Positions 9,347 through 17,845 of a stretch of DNA of 64,000 nt are shown here, in pieces. The stretch is from Variovorax atrisoli 110B (GTDB lineage Bacteria; Pseudomonadota; Gammaproteobacteria; Burkholderiales; Burkholderiaceae_C). The stretch is taken from assembly GCF_000382045.1 (NCBI RefSeq), contig NZ_KB907453.1:62001-126000 (forward strand), read 5' to 3'. Numbering within the stretch: the stretch's first letter is position 1; each line of letters starts with the position of its first letter. A program made the translations under genes and the position numbers. Below the pieces are notes generated by a model. That model was not told where the DNA came from. It saw only the letters and a list, made by a program, of their open reading frames with translations, and ran no database searches.

Positions 9347-10596
9347 CGATGCCCCTGATGCGCCCCCCGCGCAAGAACCCGGTGCTGCGCACCCGGCAGA
9401 TGAACCTGCCGCCAGGCGCGCGCGGCCGCGTCGCGCTGGGCCTGACCGCTGCCGCGGCCGAAGGCCGCTTCGAGCTCCAGACCTGCGACGACTGCGGCAC
9501 GGTGCAGTACCCGCCGCGCGAGGTCTGCCACAAGTGTCTTTCCGCCGCGCTGCGCTGGCGGCAGCAGAGCGGCGAGGGCGAACTGCTCGGCAGCACCACG
9601 CTGCATCACAGCAACGACCTGTTCTTCCGCGAGCGGCTGCCCTGGCGGCTGGGCCTGGTGCACCTGGATGCCGGCCCCACGCTCATGGTCCACCTGCACG
9701 GCGAGGTCGGCGACGCGCCGCAGCGCGTGCGCGTAGGCGCCCGGCTCGACCGCGCGGGCCAGGCCGTTCTCATTGCTTTTCCGAACGAAGGGAGTCCCCA
9801 CATGGCCGACGACAAGATGCTGCGCGAGATGACCAGCGACCCCAAGTTCCGCAAGGTGCTGGTGACAGACGGCAAGACCGAGACCGGCCAGGCCGTCGTG
9901 CGCGCGCTGGTCAAGGCCGGCGCCGACATCGTCTGGGTCGGACACGCCGAGCCCTGGAAGAAGATGGGCGACGGCCTCGACGACATCTCGGCGCTGCCGC
10001 AGGTCACGCTGGTGCCGCTGGACCTGACCAACGGCCGCCAGGTGACGGAACTTGCGGGCTCCATAGGCGGCAAGGTCGACATCGTCATCAACAACGCGGA
10101 GGTGCACCGCACCTTCGGCATCGGCGCACGGCGCGGCACCGACGTGGCCAAGGCCGAGATGGACATCAACTACTTCGGACTGCTGCGCCTGGCGCAGGAG
10201 TTCGGCCCCGCGCTCAAGGGCCGCTCTGCCGACGGCGTGACGGGCGCGACGGCGTGGGTCAATCTGCTGTCGATCTACGCGCTGAGCAACTTCCCGCCGC
10301 ACGGCACCTTCAGCGCCTCGAAGGCGGCGGCGCATTCGCTCGCGCAATGTCTGCGCGCGGAGATGCGGCCTGCGGGCATCCGCGTGATCAACGTGTTCCC
10401 CGGTCCTATCGACGATGAATGGAACCAGCACACGCCGCCGCCCAAGCTCGCGCCCGCCGCGCTGGCCAACGCCATCGTGAAGGCGCTGCGCGACGGCGTG
10501 GAAGACGTGTACCCCGGCGACGTGGCGCAGGAGTGGCTGGAGCGCTGGCGCGACAACCCCAAGGTGCTCGAGCGCGAGCTGGCCGCAGGAGCATGA
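9343..10596 (+). CDS. Fusion: DUF35 zinc-ribbon/OB-fold domain + degenerate short-chain dehydrogenase
   Basis: A 417-residue fusion. Residues about 1-150 are a DUF35 acyl-CoA-associated domain with zinc ribbon CDDC...CHKC (near residues 48-66). The rest is SDR-like but altered: the cofactor loop reads TDGKTETG instead of TGxxxGxG, NNAG reads NNAE, and the catalytic Tyr position is Phe323 in FSASK. The DUF35 part probably forms the aldolase complex with the preceding thiolase-like protein. The start overlaps that gene's stop (ATGA). A second ATG at 9802 with a strong upstream Shine-Dalgarno could give a free SDR-like protein of about 264 residues. Confidence 0.8.
   Translation: MTMPLMRPPRKNPVLRTRQMNLPPGARGRVALGLTAAAAEGRFELQTCDDCGTVQYPPREVCHKCLSAALRWRQQSGEGELLGSTTLHHSNDLFFRERLPWRLGLVHLDAGPTLMVHLHGEVGDAPQRVRVGARLDRAGQAVLIAFPNEGSPHMADDKMLREMTSDPKFRKVLVTDGKTETGQAVVRALVKAGADIVWVGHAEPWKKMGDGLDDISALPQVTLVPLDLTNGRQVTELAGSIGGKVDIVINNAEVHRTFGIGARRGTDVAKAEMDINYFGLLRLAQEFGPALKGRSADGVTGATAWVNLLSIYALSNFPPHGTFSASKAAAHSLAQCLRAEMRPAGIRVINVFPGPIDDEWNQHTPPPKLAPAALANAIVKALRDGVEDVYPGDVAQEWLERWRDNPKVLERELAAGA
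9788..9804 (+). promoter_or_regulatory. Candidate internal ribosome binding site and start in the DUF35-SDR fusion
   Basis: AAGGGAG lies 7 nt before an in-frame ATG at 9802, exactly at the domain boundary (residue 154). The spacing is ideal for initiation. It may be a relic of two originally separate genes or may produce a second, SDR-only product. Initiation here is inferred, not shown. Confidence 0.4.
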
Positions 10597-10602
10597 GGCA
10601 CA

Positions 10603-10698
10603 CCCCCAGGCTTCGCGCACTTCGTGTCGCTTCGCCAACCCCCTTGCAGGGGGCAACACCTGCGGCCTGGCAAAGCCGGTTGCGCGGTGTTCCTGGAA
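10603..10698 (+). repeat. Dispersed palindromic repeat, copy C
   Basis: Nearly identical to copy B: CCCCCAGGCTTCGCGCACTT start, CCCCCTTGCAGGGGG hairpin, a CGGCCTGGCAAAGCCGG arm with one change in the stem, and a GTGTTCCTGGAA end. It occupies the gap between the DUF35-SDR gene and the cyclase-family gene. Confidence 0.8.
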
Positions 10699-10716
10699 TA
10701 GAGATCGGAGAATGAA

Positions 10717-11529
10717 ATGACGAGAGCCACAGAACCGATGTCCACCGCCGAGATCCTCGGCGGTCTGGTGACCGCCATGGCCAGCGGCCGCATCCGCGTG
10801 ATCGACCTCACGCAGACGCTGACGCCCGAGTTCCCGCAGATCGCGCTGCCACCCGAGATGGGCCAGTGCTGGCCCTTCCGCATCGAGGAGGTGTCGAAGT
10901 ACGACGAGCGCGGTCCCGGCTGGTACTGGAACAACTTCTCCTGCGGCGAACACACCGGCACGCACTTCGATGCGCCGATCCACTGGATCTCGGGCCGCGA
11001 CCTGCCGAACAACTCCGTCGACACCATCCCCGTGCAGCACTTCGTGGCGCCGGCCTGCGTGATCGACTGCTCGCCGCAGGTGAAGGACGACCCCGACTAC
11101 CTGCTGACCCTGGAAGACATCGAGGCCTACGAGGCTGCCCATGGCCGCATCCCGAAGGGCGCATGGGTGCTGATGCGCACCGACTGGTCGAAGCGCACCG
11201 ACCCCGAGGCCTACCAGAACTTCGACGAGACGGGCCAGCACACGCCTGGCCCGAGCACCGCGGCCGTGCGCTTCCTGGTCGAGCAGCGCGACGTACTGGG
11301 CTTCGGCTCGGAGGCCATCGGCACCGATGCAGGGCAGGGCTACCACCTGCGCCCGCCGTACCCGTGCCATTACTACATGCACGGTGCGGGCCGCTACGGG
11401 CTGCAGTGCCTGAGCAACCTCGACCTGCTGCCGCCTTCGGGTGCGGTGCTGATCTGCCCGCCGCTGAAGATCGAGAAGGGCAGTGGCAGTCCGCTGCGCG
11501 TGCTGGCGCTGGTGGGAGCGCAGGCATGA
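10717..11529 (+). CDS. Cyclase-family metal hydrolase, candidate isatin hydrolase
   Basis: A 270-residue protein of the cyclase/kynurenine-formamidase fold. The Mn/Zn-binding signature HTGTHFDAPIHW begins at H79 (H79, H83, D85 and H89 are the expected ligands), with a later GTDAG and SEAIGTD segment typical of the family. AGA-rich sequence precedes the ATG. Isatin hydrolases, which open isatin to isatinate in bacterial auxin breakdown, belong to this family and are longer at the N-terminus than kynurenine formamidase, as here. Its presence among Rieske, CoA ligase and iorAB genes favours isatin hydrolase over formamidase. The exact substrate is inference. Confidence 0.75.
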   Translation: MTRATEPMSTAEILGGLVTAMASGRIRVIDLTQTLTPEFPQIALPPEMGQCWPFRIEEVSKYDERGPGWYWNNFSCGEHTGTHFDAPIHWISGRDLPNNSVDTIPVQHFVAPACVIDCSPQVKDDPDYLLTLEDIEAYEAAHGRIPKGAWVLMRTDWSKRTDPEAYQNFDETGQHTPGPSTAAVRFLVEQRDVLGFGSEAIGTDAGQGYHLRPPYPCHYYMHGAGRYGLQCLSNLDLLPPSGAVLICPPLKIEKGSGSPLRVLALVGAQA

Positions 11530-12260
11530 GCGCGGCTGCCCCCAGGGTCGCAGCCGTCACCGGCGGCAGCGCCGGCATCGGCAAGGCCATCTGCGAAGAC
11601 CTGCTCGCACAGGGCTACGAGGTGGTGTCGCTCGCGCGCCGCAAGGCCGAGATCGACCATCCGAAGCTGCACAGCATCGAGGTCGACCTGAGCGACCGCG
11701 CCGCCACCGGCGAGGCGGTGCGCGAACTGGTCGAGCGCTTCTCGCCCACCACCATCGTGCACAACGCCGGCGTGATCCGAGCCGCGCTGCTGCCCGACGT
11801 GAAGCTCGACGACCTCGACGCGCTGGTCGACCTGCACCTGGGCTGTGCGATCCAGCTCGTGCAAGGTGCATTGCCCGCGATGCGTGCGCAGCGCTTCGGC
11901 CGTGTTGTGCTGCTGTCGTCGCGCGCTGCGCTGGGGCTGGCCACACGCACCAGCTATTCGGCCACCAAGGCCGGCATGCTGGGCATGGCGCGCACCTGGG
12001 CGCTGGAGCTTGCGGCCGACGGCATCACGGTGAACGTGGTGGCACCGGGCCCCATTCGCACCGACATGTTCTACGACGTGGTCGAGGCCGGCAGCGAGAA
12101 GGAACGCGCGCTCGCCGCATCGGTGCCCGTCAGGCGGCTAGGCGAATCGGCCGACGTGGCACGCGCCGTGCGTTTCTTCGCCGATGCCGACAACAGCTTC
12201 GTCACCGGCCAGGTGCTGTACGTGTGCGGCGGCACCAGCGTCGGCAGCCTGGCCCTTTGA
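11526..12260 (+). CDS. Short-chain dehydrogenase/reductase (classical SDR)
   Basis: A 244-residue NAD(P)-dependent oxidoreductase with intact motifs: TGGSAGIG at residues 12-19, HNAG, and Y144-x3-K148 (YSATK). The C-terminal DNSFVTGQVLYVCGG is typical of FabG-like SDRs. The start overlaps the stop of the cyclase gene by 4 nt. Substrate unknown; in the proposed auxin route an SDR could act on an oxindole or a hydroxyacyl-CoA intermediate. Confidence 0.85.
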   Translation: MSAAAPRVAAVTGGSAGIGKAICEDLLAQGYEVVSLARRKAEIDHPKLHSIEVDLSDRAATGEAVRELVERFSPTTIVHNAGVIRAALLPDVKLDDLDALVDLHLGCAIQLVQGALPAMRAQRFGRVVLLSSRAALGLATRTSYSATKAGMLGMARTWALELAADGITVNVVAPGPIRTDMFYDVVEAGSEKERALAASVPVRRLGESADVARAVRFFADADNSFVTGQVLYVCGGTSVGSLAL

Positions 12261-12321
12261 ACCTGCTCTTCCTTTCCTGCTTTCTCTCGTCCCTCAAAAA
12301 AACCACCTCTGGAGCTCCGCC

Positions 12322-13488
12322 ATGAAAGTACTGAATCGAATTCGCACATTCGCGGCCATCGCCGCGGGCCTCGGCGCGCTGAGTGCCGCGGGCGCGTGGG
12401 CCGCCGATCTCAAGGTCGGCTTCATCACTTCGATGTCGGGGCCGGTGTCGTCGCTGGGCATTCCATACGACAAGGGCATGAAGGCGGCCGTGGCCTACAA
12501 GTCGGAAGTCGGCGGCCGCAAGGTCCAGGTGATCCAGCTCGACGACGCGTCCGATCCGTCCACGGCAGCGCGCAACGCGCGCAAGCTGATCGAGGAGGAC
12601 AAGGTCGACGTCATCATCGGCACCGCCGGCGCACCGGGTTCGCTGGCCATTGCCGGCGTGGCGCGCGAGACGAAGACGCCGCTGATCTCCATCGCCAACG
12701 CCGACCTGCCCGGCGACGACGGCGCATGGATGGTGACGCTGCCCCAGCCCGCGCCGCTGATGATGGGTGCGATGGTCGAGAAGATGAAGCAGTCGGGCGT
12801 GAAGACGGTGGCCTACATCGGCTATTCCGACGCCTGGGGCGACCTGGTGTACGACGCGCTGACGAAGTCGGCGCCGGCTGCGGGCATCAAGGTGGTGAGC
12901 AACGAGCGCTATGCGCGCAGCGATTCGTCGGTGGCCGGCCAGGTGCTGAAGATCGTGGCGCTGCGCCCCGACGCGGTGATCACCGGCGCATCGGGCACGC
13001 CCGGCGCGCTGCCCTACCTGGCGCTGCAGGAGCGCGGCTACAAGGGAAAGATCTACGGCATGCATTCGCTGATCAACCCCGACTTCATCCGCGTCGGCGG
13101 TCCCTCGGTCGAAGGCCTGCTGGCACCCACGGGCCCGGTGGTGGTGGCCGAGCAACTGCCCGACGCCAACCCGATGAAGAAGATCGCGATGGACTTCCGC
13201 TCCGCCTTCCAGAAGGCCAACGGCGCGCCGCCCACCGACACCTTCTCGGCCTACAGCTTCGATGCCTGGCTGATCTATCTCGACGCCGCGCAGCGCGCGC
13301 TGGCCACCAAGGCCGAACCCGGCACGTCGCAGTTCCGCGTCGCGCTGCGCGATGCCATCGTGAGCACCAAGGAGCTGGTGGGCACGCACAGCGTCTACAA
13401 CTTCAAGCCGACCGACCGCTACGGCTCGGACGACCGCTCGCGCGTCGTGGTGCGGCTCGACAAGGGCCAATGGAAGCTCGTCCCCTGA
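12322..13488 (+). CDS. LIV-type ABC transporter substrate-binding protein 1
   Basis: A 388-residue periplasmic protein of the Leu/Ile/Val-binding (Peripla_BP_6) family. The signal peptide ends in AWA before ADLKVGF. The mature part opens with GFITSMSGPVSSLG and contains RNARKLIEEDKVDVIIG, as in binding proteins for aromatic acids. GGAG lies 7 nt before the ATG. It is the first of three close paralogues (13511 and 16648) beside a single transporter. I infer import of an aromatic or indolic acid. Confidence 0.88.
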   Translation: MKVLNRIRTFAAIAAGLGALSAAGAWAADLKVGFITSMSGPVSSLGIPYDKGMKAAVAYKSEVGGRKVQVIQLDDASDPSTAARNARKLIEEDKVDVIIGTAGAPGSLAIAGVARETKTPLISIANADLPGDDGAWMVTLPQPAPLMMGAMVEKMKQSGVKTVAYIGYSDAWGDLVYDALTKSAPAAGIKVVSNERYARSDSSVAGQVLKIVALRPDAVITGASGTPGALPYLALQERGYKGKIYGMHSLINPDFIRVGGPSVEGLLAPTGPVVVAEQLPDANPMKKIAMDFRSAFQKANGAPPTDTFSAYSFDAWLIYLDAAQRALATKAEPGTSQFRVALRDAIVSTKELVGTHSVYNFKPTDRYGSDDRSRVVVRLDKGQWKLVP

Positions 13489-13510
13489 AACGCCCGACGT
13501 GAAGACCCCC

Positions 13511-14665
13511 ATGAAAAAGATCACCCGCATCCTCGCCGCCACGGCCGCCGCTGCAGCCGCACTGGCAGCGGCGCAGGCCATGGCCGCCGACCTGAAGATC
13601 GGCTTCATCAGTTCGCTCTCCGGCCCGGTGGCCGCGCTGGGCGTGCCCTACGAGAAGGGCATCCGCGCCGCCATCGCGGAGCGCCCCGAGATCGCCGGGC
13701 GCAAGGTGCAGCTCATCGTGCTCGACGATGCCTCCGACCCCACCACCGCGGGCCGCAACGCCCGCAAGCTGGTGACCGAGGACAAGGTCGACGTGCTCAT
13801 CGGCACCTCGGGCGTGCCGGGCGCGATGGCCATCGCCTCGGTGGCGCGCGAGCTCAACACGCCGCTGATCTCGCCCACGCCGGTGACCATTCCCGGCCCC
13901 GAGGGCGCGTGGACAGTGACGGTTTCGCAGCCTTTCCAGCTCATGGTGGCGGGCGTGGTCGAGCGCATGAAGGCGTCGGGCGTGAAGACGGTGGCCTTCA
14001 TCGGCTTCTCCGACGCGCTGGGCGACCTGGCGTACGACTCGCTGGTCAAGAGCGCCGACGCCGCCGGCATCAAGGTGGTGGCGAACGAGCGCTATGCGCG
14101 CAGCGATTCGTCGGTGGCCGGGCAGGTGCTGAAGATCGTCGCGGCCCGGCCCGACGCGGTGTTCGCGGGCAACTCGGGCACGCCCGGCGCGCTGCCCTAC
14201 ATCGCGCTGGCCGAGCGCGGCTACAAGGGCAGGATCTACGGCACGCACGGCCTCATCAACGCCGACTTCGTGCGCGTGGGCGGCGCCTCCATCGAGGGCC
14301 TGCAGGTGCCCAGCGGCCCGGTGCTGGTGGCCGACCAGCTGCCCGACAGCAACCCGATTAAGAAGGTGTCGATGGGCTTTCGCAATGCGTACCAGAAGCT
14401 CAACGGCGCGGTGCCGACCGATGCCTTCTCGTCGTACACCTACGACGCCTACCTGCTGCTGGCCGACGCGGCCTCGCGCACCAAGGGCGAGCCCGGCACG
14501 CCGGCCTACCGCACGGCGCTGCGCGATGCGATCGTGAGCACGAAGGAGCTGGTGGGCACGCACGGCGTCTACACCTTCAAGCCCGACGACCGCTACGGTT
14601 CCGACCAGCGCGGCGTGGTCATCGTGCAGATGACAAAGGGCCAGTGGAAGCTGGTGCCGCAATGA
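13511..14665 (+). CDS. LIV-type ABC transporter substrate-binding protein 2
   Basis: A 384-residue paralogue of the proteins at 12322 and 16648, with an Ala-rich signal peptide ending AMA before ADLKIGF. I chose the ATG at 13511 because MKKITRIL is a normal signal-peptide start; an in-frame GTG four codons upstream is possible. It shares ERYARSDSSVAGQVLKI with protein 1, so duplication is fairly recent. It lies 22 nt after that gene and is followed by repeat copy D. Confidence 0.85.
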   Translation: MKKITRILAATAAAAAALAAAQAMAADLKIGFISSLSGPVAALGVPYEKGIRAAIAERPEIAGRKVQLIVLDDASDPTTAGRNARKLVTEDKVDVLIGTSGVPGAMAIASVARELNTPLISPTPVTIPGPEGAWTVTVSQPFQLMVAGVVERMKASGVKTVAFIGFSDALGDLAYDSLVKSADAAGIKVVANERYARSDSSVAGQVLKIVAARPDAVFAGNSGTPGALPYIALAERGYKGRIYGTHGLINADFVRVGGASIEGLQVPSGPVLVADQLPDSNPIKKVSMGFRNAYQKLNGAVPTDAFSSYTYDAYLLLADAASRTKGEPGTPAYRTALRDAIVSTKELVGTHGVYTFKPDDRYGSDQRGVVIVQMTKGQWKLVPQ

Positions 14666-14670
14666 GCTCG

Positions 14671-14767
14671 CCCCCAGGCTGCGCGCACTGCGTGTCGCTT
14701 CGCCAACCCCCGACCGGGGGCAACACCGGTGGCCCGGCGAGGCCGGTTCCACGGTGGTGTTTCGCGA
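14671..14767 (+). repeat. Dispersed palindromic repeat, copy D
   Basis: Same orientation as B and C: CCCCCAGGCTGCGCGCACT, GTGTCGCTTCGCCAAC, hairpin CCCCCGACCGGGGG, GGCCCGGCGAGGCCGG, TTCCACGGTGGTGTT. Stem bases differ from the other copies but remain paired, suggesting that the structure is conserved. It lies between binding protein 2 and the second Rieske alpha gene. Confidence 0.78.
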
Positions 14768-14802
14768 AGTAGCGCAGCGCTACCCGAGTCAGGAGTAAGT
14801 CC

Positions 14803-16128
14803 ATGAACACTTATCGCAATCGCCCCGATCTCGTCGCGGCGCTGGTGCAGGACGACCGGGTCCACCGCGACCTGTACCTCAGCGAGGAGCTTTTCGCGCT
14901 GGAGCAGGAGCACCTTTTCGCCGGCACCTGGGTCTTCCTGGGCCATGCGAGCCAGGTGCCGCAGCCCGGCGACTTCGTGACGCAGGAGATCGCCGGGCGG
15001 CCGCTGCTCATGGTGCGCCAGCCCGATGGCGATGTGCACGTGCTCTACAACCGCTGCGCCCACAAGGGCACGCAGCTGGTGACGGACGAGTGCGGCAACA
15101 CCGGCCGCTTCTTCCGCTGCCCGTATCACGCCTGGACCTACAAGCTCGACGGCGCGCCGCTCGGCCTGCCGCTGAAGAACGGCTACGAGGGCACGCAGCT
15201 CAAGGCCTGCGAGTCGGGGCAGGGGCTCTCGGTGGTGAAGAACGTGAAGGTGTACCGCGACTTCGTGTTCGTGCGGCTCTCCGACACCGGCCCTTCGTTC
15301 GACGAGTACTTCGGCGAGGTGCTGGGCGCCATCGACAACATGGTCGACCGTTCGCCCGAAGGCAAGCTCACGGTGGGCGGCGGCGTGCTGCGCAACATCG
15401 TCCACTGCAACTGGAAGATGTACCTGGAGAACATCAACGACACGGTGCATCCGATGTCCACGCACGAGTCGGCCACCAAGGCGGCCGAGGCGCTGTGGGA
15501 GGGCCATGCGCCTACCGACCCCAAGCCGATGGCGATGGAGCAGATCCTGCCCTTCGGATCGGGCTACGAGTTCTTCGACCGGATGGGAGGTCGCGTGTTC
15601 GCCAACGGGCACAGCGTGCTGGGGGTGAACTTCAGCATCCACTCCAACTACGCGCAGCTGCCCGAATACGAAGCCGCCATGCGCGCCGCGCACGGTGAGG
15701 CGCGTGCGGCCGAGATTCTTCAGCGCTCGCCGCAGAACTCGGTCTTCTTCCCGAGCCTGTCGGTCAAGGGCTCGCCGCTGGCCATCCGCGTGATCCGCCC
15801 GCTGGCGGCCGACCGCACGCTGATCGAGGCCTGGAGCTTCAGCGCCGCCGGCGCGCCTGCGCTGCTCTTCGAGCGCGCCATGAGCTACAACCGGCTGGTG
15901 TTCTCGCCGATGTCGGTGGTCGCGCACGACGACGTGCACCTGTTCGAGAGCATCCAGCAGGGCCTGCGTGCCGGCGGCAATGAATGGGTGAGCCTGCATC
16001 GCAACTTCGATCCGGCCGAGAAGCAGCAGGCCACGATCACCACCAACGGCACCAACGAGCTGCTGATGCGCAACCAGTTCCGCGCCTGGGCGAAGGCCAT
16101 GGCGGCGGGCATGGAGGCCACGGCATGA
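14803..16128 (+). CDS. Rieske non-haem iron ring-hydroxylating oxygenase, alpha subunit (pair 2)
   Basis: A 441-residue catalytic subunit paralogous to the one at 4624. Rieske ligands are C85-x-H87 and C106-x2-H109; the iron site is D213-x2-H216-x4-H221. All key residues are present, so both copies should be active. AGGAG precedes the ATG. Its stop overlaps the beta-subunit start. It may take the same substrate as pair 1 or act at a second step such as an anthranilate-like product. The reductase at 3611 is the only apparent electron donor in the window. Confidence 0.9.
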   Translation: MNTYRNRPDLVAALVQDDRVHRDLYLSEELFALEQEHLFAGTWVFLGHASQVPQPGDFVTQEIAGRPLLMVRQPDGDVHVLYNRCAHKGTQLVTDECGNTGRFFRCPYHAWTYKLDGAPLGLPLKNGYEGTQLKACESGQGLSVVKNVKVYRDFVFVRLSDTGPSFDEYFGEVLGAIDNMVDRSPEGKLTVGGGVLRNIVHCNWKMYLENINDTVHPMSTHESATKAAEALWEGHAPTDPKPMAMEQILPFGSGYEFFDRMGGRVFANGHSVLGVNFSIHSNYAQLPEYEAAMRAAHGEARAAEILQRSPQNSVFFPSLSVKGSPLAIRVIRPLAADRTLIEAWSFSAAGAPALLFERAMSYNRLVFSPMSVVAHDDVHLFESIQQGLRAGGNEWVSLHRNFDPAEKQQATITTNGTNELLMRNQFRAWAKAMAAGMEATA

Positions 16129-16589
16129 CGGACCCGCGCGATTTCGTCGCCCACGAGGCGGCGCTGCTCGACGAACGCCGCTTCGACGACTGGCTGGCCC
16201 TGTTCTCCGAGGACGGCCACTACTGGGTGCCGCTGCTCGGCGCGGCGCAGGCCGATCCCTTCTCGCACAACTCGCTGGCCTACGAGGACCGGCTTCTGCT
16301 GCAGCTGCGCGTGGAGCGGCTGAAGAACCCGCGCGCGCATTCGCAGCACCCCGCAAGCCACAGCCAGCATGTGCTGCAGCCCTCGCGCATCGAGCGCGAG
16401 GAGGGCGACGAAGCGTGGCTGCGCACGCCGTTCCTCTATGTCGAGGCGCGCGGCGAAGGCCAGCTGCTGCTCAGCGGTACGGCGCGCCACCACCTCGTTC
16501 GCACATCGACGGGATGGCTGATCCGCGAGAAGCGCGTCGACCTGCTCAATGCGGGGCGAGCCTTGCCGGCCATCCAGCTGTTTATCTGA
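16125..16589 (+). CDS. Rieske oxygenase beta subunit (pair 2)
   Basis: A 154-residue SnoaL/NTF2-fold subunit with SEDGHYWVPLL, YEDRLLLQLRVERLKNPRAHS and the C-terminal PAIQLFI shared with the 6056 paralogue. The ATG overlaps the stop of the alpha gene (ATGA), so synthesis of the two is coupled. No cofactor motif is expected. It ends 58 nt before binding protein 3. Confidence 0.88.
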   Translation: MTDPRDFVAHEAALLDERRFDDWLALFSEDGHYWVPLLGAAQADPFSHNSLAYEDRLLLQLRVERLKNPRAHSQHPASHSQHVLQPSRIEREEGDEAWLRTPFLYVEARGEGQLLLSGTARHHLVRTSTGWLIREKRVDLLNAGRALPAIQLFI

Positions 16590-16647
16590 TCGCCCGAGTT
16601 ACCCACCCACCTCTGTCCATTCCAACCATCCTCACCGGAGCTACGAC

Positions 16648-17811
16648 ATGAAGAGCCTGATGCAGACCTTGACGCGCGGTGCCCTTGCCGCCGCGCTGAC
16701 CGCCTGTGGCATTGCCAGCGCCATCGCCGCCGACCTCAAGGTCGGCCTGAGCGTGTCGCTGTCGGGGCCGAATTCCTCGCTGGGCGTGCCCTATGCCAAG
16801 GGCATGCAGGCCGCGCTGGCCTACAAGCCCGAGGTGAACGGCCGCAAGATCCAGCTCGTCGTGCTCGACGACGGTTCCGACCCGACCACGGCCGGGCGCA
16901 ACGCGCGCAAGCTGATCGAGGAGGAGAAGGTCGACGTGCTCATGGGCACTTCCGGCGTGCCCGCCGCCATCGCGATGGCGCAGGTCGGCAAGGAAGCGAA
17001 GACGCCCCTGATCGGCCTCACGCCCATCCTGCTGGACGCCAACGACAACCCCTGGGTGATGACGGTGGCCCAGCCCACGCAGTTGATGATCGACGCGGTG
17101 GTCGAGCGCATGAAGCGCAACAACGTGAAGACCGTGGGCTACATCGGTTTCTCCGATGCCTGGGGCGACCTGGTGTACGAGGCGCTGATGAAGGCCGCGC
17201 CCGCCGCCGGCATCAAGGTGGTGAGCAACGAGCGCTATGCGCGCTCCGACGCCTCGGTGACCGGCCAGGTGCTGAAGATCGTGGCGCTGCGCCCCGACGC
17301 GGTGATGACCGGCGGCGCCGGCACGCCCGGCGCGCTGCCTTTCCTGGCGCTGCAGGAGCGCGGCTTCAAGGGCGGCGTGTACGGCCAGCACGGCCTCATC
17401 AACCCCGACTTCGTGCGCGTGGTCGGTGCTGCCGGCCAGAACGCGCTGATGCCGACGGGCCCGGTGATCGTCGCCGAGCAGCTGCCGGCCGACTACCCGA
17501 CGAAGAAGATCGCGACCGACTTCCGCGCCGTCTTCCAGAAGGTCAACAACGCACCGACCAGCGATGCCTTCTCTGCCTATTCCTTCGACGGCTGGCTGGT
17601 GTTCGCCGACGCGGCATCGCGCGCGATGAAGAAGGCCGAGCCGGGCACGCCCGAGTTCCGCGTGGCGCTGCGCGACGCCATCTTCAGCACCAAGGAAGTG
17701 GTGGGCACGCACGGCGTCTACACCTTCAAGCCCGGCAGCCTCTACGGCGTGGATGAACGCGCCCGGGTGATCGTCAAGCTCGACAACGGCCAATGGAAGC
17801 TCGCACCTTGA
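16648..17811 (+). CDS. LIV-type ABC transporter substrate-binding protein 3
   Basis: A 387-residue periplasmic binding protein, third paralogue in the locus. The signal peptide ends near AIA before ADLKVGLSVS. It retains RNARKLIEEEKVDVLMG and NERYARSDASVTGQVLKI. CCGGAG lies 9 nt before the ATG. It is directly followed (34 nt) by the permease gene, so it is the most likely cognate binding protein of this transporter. Confidence 0.88.
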   Translation: MKSLMQTLTRGALAAALTACGIASAIAADLKVGLSVSLSGPNSSLGVPYAKGMQAALAYKPEVNGRKIQLVVLDDGSDPTTAGRNARKLIEEEKVDVLMGTSGVPAAIAMAQVGKEAKTPLIGLTPILLDANDNPWVMTVAQPTQLMIDAVVERMKRNNVKTVGYIGFSDAWGDLVYEALMKAAPAAGIKVVSNERYARSDASVTGQVLKIVALRPDAVMTGGAGTPGALPFLALQERGFKGGVYGQHGLINPDFVRVVGAAGQNALMPTGPVIVAEQLPADYPTKKIATDFRAVFQKVNNAPTSDAFSAYSFDGWLVFADAASRAMKKAEPGTPEFRVALRDAIFSTKEVVGTHGVYTFKPGSLYGVDERARVIVKLDNGQWKLAP

Positions 17812-17845
17812 ACCTCCTGCCTTCGACTCTGCGGAGGGCCGCGCG

